Shown one piece after another: positions 8,852 through 13,944 of a stretch of DNA of 15,770 bases (positions within the stretch are counted from its first letter, which is position 1; every line of letters starts with the position of its first letter). The position numbers and the translations under genes were made by a program. The DNA is from Eubacteriales Family XIII. Incertae Sedis bacterium (lineage in GTDB: Bacteria > Bacillota > Clostridia > Peptostreptococcales > Anaerovoracaceae), in the NCBI GenBank assembly GCA_031255695.1, contig JAIRSA010000210.1, positions 1 through 15,770 of the forward strand, read 5' to 3'. The notes under the pieces were generated by a model. The model searched no databases. It was given only the letters and a program-made list of their open reading frames with translations, and had not been told where the DNA came from.

Positions 8852-9002
8852 CGCCGGCCGTCGTCTGCGGGCATCCATGCTGCCTGCGCCTTCCGCCGGC
8901 CTAGCCGATTTCGCCGCCTGCGCTGCACGCGCCTTTCGCCGTCTGCGGGCGTCCATGCTGCCTGCGCCGGCCGCCGTCTGCGGGCGTCATGCCGCCTACG
9001 CC
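8852..9002. repeat. Three imperfect copies of a ~39-bp GC-rich intergenic repeat
   Basis: Copies lie at 8852-8890, 8930-8968 and 8965-9002. Copies 1 and 2 agree at 34 of 39 positions; copy 3 has a one-base deletion. The shared core is GTCTGCGGGC, then a TCCATGCTGCCTGCGCC-like half. The array fills the gap between the V4R and GGDEF genes, and copy 3 runs across the V4R stop codon (8996-8998) into its last codons. Copies 2 and 3 abut with a 4-bp overlap. I do not recognise the family. Confidence 0.75.
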
Positions 9003-9532
9003 TGGGCCGTCGCCTCGCTGCGGTTCTCCTGGGTCACAAGGAACCGGCATGTGCGGGCGCCGGTACACCAGCAGTCGATTTCCTCGGCCCTCCATTTTTC
9101 GTTGGTGAAGCACTCGAATAAAGAAGAAATAAAGCCCTCGTCATAGATGCAGGACTCGTAGTCAAGCTCAGGCAGCCCCGAACAGTCCAGATCCTCATCG
9201 ATGGTGAGAAGCACACGGCCCTTGTCAAGCATGGCTTCCTCAAGCCGCAGTATGCCGATCCGCTTGTTCTTCAGGACAGCCTGCGTCTTGCTGACAAATT
9301 CGTCGATCCCATTGACAGGGGCGATGTAGTGTTTGAAAAATTCGCGGCCGGCCAGTTTCCCCGCATTGAAAAAGACATCGTCGGCAATCTCGGCGCCGAA
9401 GCGCTCTTCAAGCACGTCGCGCATCGTGAACTGCATAAGCCGATACGTTTCGAGATCCAGAGTGGTGCCGAGGTTCGGCCGGCCATCCTCGACATCGCCT
9501 ATCAGATCCCAAAAAAATTTGTATTTCCTCAT
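8996..9532 (-). CDS. V4R (4-vinyl reductase-type) domain protein, putative small-molecule or redox sensor
   Basis: 178 aa. The C-terminal part (about 60-170) has the V4R pattern: Gly/Phe-rich helix AGREFFKHY (61-69), then beta-rich sequence, then EIDCWCTGARTCRF (151-164). Cys154 and Cys162 match the conserved Cys pair of V4R domains, and Cys156 is extra. V4R domains bind small ligands and occur in effector-binding parts of regulators such as XylR/DmpR; none of these ligands can be assigned here. There is no DNA-binding or membrane segment. The ATG at 9532 has GAGGTG 8 nt upstream and a good promoter at 9586-9614. The next gene on this strand is a diguanylate cyclase lacking a recognisable sensor domain, so this protein may supply its input. 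The last codons overlap the intergenic repeat array. Confidence 0.82.
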   Translation of the reverse strand: MRKYKFFWDLIGDVEDGRPNLGTTLDLETYRLMQFTMRDVLEERFGAEIADDVFFNAGKLAGREFFKHYIAPVNGIDEFVSKTQAVLKNKRIGILRLEEAMLDKGRVLLTIDEDLDCSGLPELDYESCIYDEGFISSLFECFTNEKWRAEEIDCWCTGARTCRFLVTQENRSEATAQA

Positions 9533-9585
9533 TTGAACATCACCTCATCTCTACCCACAATAGAATAATATAACACCCTGTTCAA

Positions 9586-9614
9586 ATAATACCATGTTTG
9601 CAGAACAAAGTCAA
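9586..9614 (-). promoter_or_regulatory. Sigma-A-type promoter for the V4R gene
   Basis: On the - strand, TTGACT (9609-9614) is separated by 17 nt from TATTAT (9586-9591). The -35 overlaps the stop codon region of the ATPase gene (stop at 9611-9613). Predicted transcription starts near 9579, giving a leader of about 47 nt that carries the GAGGTG ribosome binding site at 9541-9546. Confidence 0.65.
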
Positions 9615-12600
9615 ATTTTTGAGTGGCTTTGTCCCAGTATATCTTCAATTTCGCCACTGTCAAGGCGGTTTTTTTCCAGCAACAGATCTACTATGAGATC
9701 TATTTCCCGCCGTGCCCCCCCTATGGCGGCGATCGTGGCCCCCAGTTCCGCCCTGATGATCTCCGAGACCCGCGCCGTGATCGCCGCGCCGAGCGGGCCT
9801 GTAAGCGCGTCCCTGTACTCTACCACGGCATGGCCGATGGTGTCGTCCATCCCGTAGGCGCATATCATGGAGCGGGCTATCCGCGTCGCGGACTCAAGGT
9901 CGCTTGCCGCGCTGCTGGAAACCCCGGAATCCTCCCCATAATAGACGATCTCCGCAGCCCTGCCCCCCAGCGCTGTGCGGATACGCCCAAGCAGCTCGCT
10001 GCGGGTGTGGATATGCTCGCCCTCGTCGGCTTCGGGCTCCATGTAGCCGCCGTGGCTGCCCCTGGCGACAATGGTCAGGTAGGCGGGCGTGCGCCCGGCA
10101 ATAAAGCACATATAGGCGTGCCCGGCCTCATGCCGCGCGACGCGCTCCATGTACTCGTCGCCCCAGGATTTCTTGTAGCCGTGCTTCGATATCTCGAAGG
10201 CCTCTTCCAGCATGGCGTCGTCAAGATCCCGCCCGGCAGCGACCGCATTGCGGAAGCCCAGTTCGGCCATGCGCTCAAGCGTGGAGATGCTCGTGCCGGC
10301 CGAGCGCTTCGCCAGCTGCTCAAGCATGCCTGCGCTTACGCAGTGCCCCTTCCGCTTCGCGAACACGCCCTCCATGTACTTCAGGCGGTCATCCTTCGTG
10401 GGCATGTCCACGAGTATCTTCCGGTCGAAGCGGCGCGTGAGCGCTGCGTCGATATAGCCCTTGCCGCTCTTCCCCGGCTCTATGTCGAAGTTCGTGGCCG
10501 CGAGCACGAAGACCGCGCGCTTTGATTCGGAGTTGAATCCGTCGATTTCGGTAAACAGGGCATTGAGCGCCATCTCCTCGCCATGGGCGGATTCGCCGCC
10601 TATGCGTGCCCGCCCTATGGCGTCAATCTCGTCAATGAAGACTATGGAGGGCGCGTACCGCCGTGCGCGCCTGAAGAGCCCGCGCACCGCCTCCGGCCCG
10701 CTGCCCTGGTATTTCGTGACGAAGCTGGTGGCTGTCACGGGGATGAAGGCGACATCGGATTCGCCCGCCATGGCCCGCGCCAGCAGGGTCTTGCCGGTCC
10801 CCGGAGGGCCGTACAGGAGGACGCCCTTGGGCGGGTTGAGCCCACACGCCTTGAACTTCTTCGGGTTTTTCAGGTAGTCCACGAAAAAGGCCAGTTCTTC
10901 CTTGGCGCGTTCGGCCCCCACGACATCGGAGAAGCGCACATCGGGCCTCTCGGCGTCGTCGAGCAGTTCGCCCATGTCGTCCGCGTATGGCGAGCGCTTT
11001 ATCGAAAGGTCGCGTATATGTATGGCGATGCTCCGCCTGTCTGCGCTCACCGACGGCGCCGTCTCGTAATGCAGTATCTTGCGCTCGGCGGCAAGCCCTG
11101 CCGCAGTAGCCTGCAGATAGAGCTGCCGCGCTATGCTGTGGGCCTCTTCGGCGAAGAGGCTTGGGTCTGAAGCGCTCATGGCCAGCTTTCCGCGCGCCCC
11201 GCCCATCATGAATGAGCTGAGCAGTTCGTCGTCTATGGCGAAGCTGCCCGATTCGAGCAGGTATACGGGCACTTCTGGCAGACGCTCCCGGAATTCCCGG
11301 AAGAAGCGGCGCGGCGCCATGAGCAGATCCGCGCCTATCGGCGTGTGATCGAAGTCGAAGCCGCCGCCCTTTTCCAGGTTCACTGGCCCTGAAGGCAGGC
11401 GCGGAGCTCCATGCCCTAGGCCTGCCGCATCTGGAACGGCCCCAGGCCCTAGGCCTGTCGCCTCCGGGACGGGCCCAGGCCCCAGGCCTGTGCAACGGAT
11501 CGGGGGTACTGCGCAGGCGGCCGCCAATGCGCAGAATGACGCGTCGGCCGCACCCGATCCCGCCGGTCCTGTGGCGGCCTGCGCCCCTGGATCCATCGCG
11601 CCTTGCGCCGCCTGTGGCGCCAGCCCTGTGGCATCTTGCGCGGCCTGCGCCCCCGGTCCTGTGGCATCTTGCGCCTCCGGATCCATCGCCCCCTGCGGCG
11701 CCAATTCCAGCAGCGCGAAATCCAGGTCCTGCTCGCCGGCGATCCGGAAAGCCTCTTCCCGGCTGCCCGCCAGATATATCTCGAAGCCGGGCAGGCAGCG
11801 CGGCAGGGCTTCCGCAGCCGCACGGCCCGCGTAGGCCAGTATCTTGGGCCTGCCGGGATTCGTGAATAGCGCGGCGGCGTCGGCGGGCAGCCCGTCCGTG
11901 TCCACCTTGAAACGCAGCGACTCCAGGCCCTGGAGGGCATTCTCCAGGCGCTCCTCGGCATAAAGCCGGCCCAGCCCAAATATCTCGTTCTTGAAGAAAA
12001 GCTCCGTCCGCGCCTTGAGCCTCCTGGCGTCAGCCTCGCCGCCCTCGGCGAACAGCAGCGTGGCCGGCAGCAGATCCCCGTCGGCCCCGGCAGGTATGCC
12101 GTACTGCTTCTCGAACAGGGCGCAGCAGCGCTCGAACTCGTGCCGGCTGATCCGCTCAAGGTCGTGCGCCTGGAGGCGGTTGAACATGAGCGGCCAGCCC
12201 GTGGCCAGCCTGGAGCATATGGTGGCGGGGAAGAAGGGCTGTTCCGTCTGCGGATGGATGTCCGTCTCCAGCGCGTTGATTATCGTGTGGCGCGGGACGC
12301 CCGCCGCATTGTGCCTGTGCTCCCCGTCATAAAGCTGCTTGCCCGCGTTCGTGGTGAATATGATTATAGTGTCCTTGAACAGCACATCCTTGTCGCTGAA
12401 ATCATCGTGCAGCTCGCCAGAGTCCAGCACTTGCAGGAAGAGGTGGATGGTATTGATGTGGGCCTTCTCGATCTCGTCGAACAGCAGCATGCAGTGCGGG
12501 TTCTTCCGCACGAAGCCCGTCAATGAGCCTTCCTTCGCGTCCTTGTAGCTTGGGGCGAAGCCGACGAGGTTTATATGCTGCTGGTGATCGGAATACCCGC

Positions 12601-13417
12601 TCATGTCGTAGCGCCTGAACGGCATGCCCAGCGTGGCGGCCGCCTGTTCGGCCAGGAAGGTCTTGCCGACGCCCGGAGGCCCTGCGAAGACGAATGTGGC
12701 GCGCGGCTGCCTGCGCCCCGCGTCAGCCTTGGCGAGCACCTCAGCGGCGAATATCCCCTCGGCGAAGGAGTGGACGGCATGATCCTGCCCATAGACGCAG
12801 GACAGGAGGGAATAGCGCATCTTGTTGACGCGCTCCGTCAATTCGGCCAGGAAGGCCTTGCCCTCCGGCTCTTCCGGCGCGGGCTCCTCATCACGCGGGC
12901 TTGATATGTAGAAACCGACCTCCGGCGTGAGCCGCACGACATTGGCCACGTCGCTCAGGCTCGCTTCCTTGTAGGCGGGCCTCGCGACGAGATCAAGCAG
13001 CTCCCTCAGTATCGGGGTCGGATTTTCAAGCAGCAGGTTCAGCACACAGGAGGCGGTCACGTATTCCGAAGTGTAGTTCAGGGACTTGTCCTTGGCCTCC
13101 TGCATCAGATCGGGGATCTCGTGCGTCGGGCGCATGGCGTAGAGGTACACTGCGTCGATCAGTATCCGGCGCAGCAGCGCCCGCGCGCCCGCCGTCTCGA
13201 TCTTCTTTGATTTAAGTATGCTGTTTATGCTTTGGATGTCATTGTCGATCTCCCGCTTATGGTTGGAAGCAGGGGATATGGTCTCCGCGTTCAGCTCGGC
13301 CAGCTTCAGGAGGCCCAGGAACAGGTGCTCTTTCCAAATGGTGTTGGCGTTAACCGCGTCAGCTTCGGCCTTCGCGCGGAGCATGACGAAACGCATTGCA
13401 GCATTGAGTATTATCAT
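9611..13417 (-). CDS. Cytoplasmic AAA+ ATPase-metalloprotease fusion: ClpN-like, Clp-type AAA+, receiver-like domain, FtsH-type AAA+, M41 peptidase
   Basis: 1268 aa. Residues 1-150 are helical and ClpN-like (EHLFLGLLKL). A Clp/ClpB-D2-type AAA+ follows: Walker A GPPGVGKT 246-253, Walker B LLFDEIEKA with Asp314/Glu315, sensor IIIFTTNAG. A receiver-like fold starts near 520 (KILAYAG, then DFALLEL), is interrupted at about 573-675 by an Ala/Gly/Pro/Gln linker and resumes to about 775; no phospho-acceptor Asp is evident. The FtsH-type AAA+ has GPPGTGKT 870-877, FIDEID at Asp929 and TRRFDRKI; the usual FVG pore motif is YQG. The M41 peptidase has HEAGH 1096-1100 and a third zinc ligand candidate Asp1173. 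FtsH's N-terminal membrane segments are absent, so it should be cytosolic. It probably unfolds and degrades proteins; substrates are unknown. I recall similar long clostridial proteins annotated only as AAA family ATPases (unverified). Confidence 0.93.
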   Translation of the reverse strand: MIILNAAMRFVMLRAKAEADAVNANTIWKEHLFLGLLKLAELNAETISPASNHKREIDNDIQSINSILKSKKIETAGARALLRRILIDAVYLYAMRPTHEIPDLMQEAKDKSLNYTSEYVTASCVLNLLLENPTPILRELLDLVARPAYKEASLSDVANVVRLTPEVGFYISSPRDEEPAPEEPEGKAFLAELTERVNKMRYSLLSCVYGQDHAVHSFAEGIFAAEVLAKADAGRRQPRATFVFAGPPGVGKTFLAEQAAATLGMPFRRYDMSGYSDHQQHINLVGFAPSYKDAKEGSLTGFVRKNPHCMLLFDEIEKAHINTIHLFLQVLDSGELHDDFSDKDVLFKDTIIIFTTNAGKQLYDGEHRHNAAGVPRHTIINALETDIHPQTEQPFFPATICSRLATGWPLMFNRLQAHDLERISRHEFERCCALFEKQYGIPAGADGDLLPATLLFAEGGEADARRLKARTELFFKNEIFGLGRLYAEERLENALQGLESLRFKVDTDGLPADAAALFTNPGRPKILAYAGRAAAEALPRCLPGFEIYLAGSREEAFRIAGEQDLDFALLELAPQGAMDPEAQDATGPGAQAAQDATGLAPQAAQGAMDPGAQAATGPAGSGAADASFCALAAACAVPPIRCTGLGPGPVPEATGLGPGAVPDAAGLGHGAPRLPSGPVNLEKGGGFDFDHTPIGADLLMAPRRFFREFRERLPEVPVYLLESGSFAIDDELLSSFMMGGARGKLAMSASDPSLFAEEAHSIARQLYLQATAAGLAAERKILHYETAPSVSADRRSIAIHIRDLSIKRSPYADDMGELLDDAERPDVRFSDVVGAERAKEELAFFVDYLKNPKKFKACGLNPPKGVLLYGPPGTGKTLLARAMAGESDVAFIPVTATSFVTKYQGSGPEAVRGLFRRARRYAPSIVFIDEIDAIGRARIGGESAHGEEMALNALFTEIDGFNSESKRAVFVLAATNFDIEPGKSGKGYIDAALTRRFDRKILVDMPTKDDRLKYMEGVFAKRKGHCVSAGMLEQLAKRSAGTSISTLERMAELGFRNAVAAGRDLDDAMLEEAFEISKHGYKKSWGDEYMERVARHEAGHAYMCFIAGRTPAYLTIVARGSHGGYMEPEADEGEHIHTRSELLGRIRTALGGRAAEIVYYGEDSGVSSSAASDLESATRIARSMICAYGMDDTIGHAVVEYRDALTGPLGAAITARVSEIIRAELGATIAAIGGARREIDLIVDLLLEKNRLDSGEIEDILGQSHSKI
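11414..11700. repeat. 33-nt tandem repeats coding for the linker of the ATPase-protease
   Basis: At 11414-11512 three units of 33 nt encode 11-residue repeats, TGLGPGPVPEA, TGLGPGAVPDA and AGLGHGAPRLP. At about 11560-11700 a more scrambled set repeats AQDATG and GAMDP, and one pair of CCTGTGGCATCTTGCGC blocks is also 33 nt apart (11625, 11658). The result is a flexible Ala/Gly/Pro/Gln linker, likely variable in length between strains. Confidence 0.8.
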
Positions 13418-13430
13418 ATGTGAGCGGTAT

Positions 13431-13460
13431 GCACGGCAACAATGGCGCCGTGCCCTCCTT
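13431..13460 (-). promoter_or_regulatory. Shine-Dalgarno followed by a hairpin that brings it close to the ATPase start codon
   Basis: On the - strand, AAGGAGG(G) (13453-13460) is about 35 nt from the ATG at 13417, and no ATG, GTG or TTG occurs in frame between them. A perfect 7-bp stem, GCACGGC (13453-13447) with GCCGTGC (13437-13431) around a 9-nt loop, lies directly between. Folding it leaves about 13 nt between AAGGAGG and ATG. Hairpin-shortened spacing of this kind is known from a phage T4 gene. Alternatives are a tiny ATT-start leader (13443) whose TGA overlaps the ATG, or initiation without this SD. Confidence 0.55.
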
Positions 13461-13481
13461 TCGTATTGCGTGTATATATTT

Positions 13482-13510
13482 ACTATACACCACAGTCAGT
13501 GAAGAAGCAA
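13482..13510 (-). promoter_or_regulatory. Sigma-A-type promoter for the ATPase-protease gene
   Basis: On the - strand, TTGCTT (13505-13510), a 17-nt spacer and TATAGT (13482-13487). Transcription would start near 13475, placing the AAGGAGGG at 13453-13460 in a short leader ahead of the ATG at 13417. Confidence 0.55.
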
Positions 13511-13690
13511 GATTACTATTTCGTGACAAAGGCCTGTGCCCGCCAATGCCCCGCCCCCAGTTCGGCCAGCGCCAGGCCTGGGGCGCGTCGCCCATGGGGC
13601 GCCCGTGCGTGCCTTGGATTTTGGATTGAATCGGCATCGTGTGGGGGCAATAATCCAAAACCAGAGTCGATTTCTACAATATTCCGTGTT
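13511..13690. other. Intergenic stretch with GC-rich block and inverted repeat, no gene seen
   Basis: About 13530-13618 is very GC-rich with small palindromes such as CCAGGCCTGG (13572-13581) and complementary GGGCGC blocks. It is followed by a 9-bp perfect inverted repeat, TTTTGGATT (13619-13627) and AATCCAAAA (13652-13660), around a 24-nt loop. The base composition then drops sharply to AT-rich. Short open frames here have no ribosome binding site and no recognisable product. Confidence 0.5.
13619..13660. repeat. 9-bp inverted repeat with 24-nt loop
   Basis: TTTTGGATT at 13619-13627 is perfectly complementary to AATCCAAAA at 13652-13660. No T-tract follows on either strand, so it is not an obvious terminator. 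It could be an operator-like site or an end of a decayed element. Confidence 0.4.
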
Positions 13691-13725
13691 TTGTTATTGT
13701 ATTTTGCACTTTTTTATGATAATAT
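13691..13725 (+). promoter_or_regulatory. Candidate promoter(s) for the right-hand surface protein gene
   Basis: An AT-rich island contains two overlapping solutions: TTGTTA (13691-13696), 18 nt, TATGAT (13715-13720); and TTGTAT (13697-13702), 17 nt, TAATAT (13720-13725). Either would give a leader of roughly 210-215 nt before the ATG at 13945. Confidence 0.4.
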
Positions 13726-13729
13726 AACA

Positions 13730-13944
13730 ATAGAATAATACTATATGCCAGTCGAGGTATGGTTGGGGTTGTAGGTAGGCGCACTGTGCTGTGAGGCTTT
13801 GCAACAGTTCAGGGCGGCAGGCTTGCTGCAAGGGAGCCACGCTTTAGATGGGCAACAGTATAAGTGTGTATTTGTTCATGCCCATGGCGGACGCCGTGAC
13901 GGTGTTTTGCCGCGGGCAGACACAATGTTAGGGGGGCGCACAAT
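13730..13944 (+). promoter_or_regulatory. Structured 5' leader of the right-hand surface protein gene
   Basis: About 210 nt without a credible gene. It can form a branched hairpin at 13795-13838 (GGCTTTGCA paired with TGCAA and AGCC, GGG bulged) and a longer hairpin at 13879-13918 built from TGCCC/GGGCA, GCGG/CCGC and ACGCCG/CGGTGT with a TGA loop. The Shine-Dalgarno AGGGGGG (13930-13936) follows 11 nt later and is 8 nt from the ATG. I cannot match it to a riboswitch class I know. Confidence 0.4.

Noticed and set aside
8852..9002. CRISPR array
   Set aside because: Copies are imperfect and very GC-rich, two abut with no spacer, and no cas gene is present.
13359..13658. 99-codon - strand frame covering the ATPase start region
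   Set aside because: Its start lies far upstream of the predicted promoter and it overlaps the ATPase coding sequence in another frame. A 27-codon TTG-start version after the Shine-Dalgarno is possible but has no supporting feature.
13760..13860. Known riboswitch such as c-di-GMP-I, c-di-GMP-II, THF or cobalamin
   Set aside because: By eye, none of the conserved sequence blocks of these classes is present in the right order.
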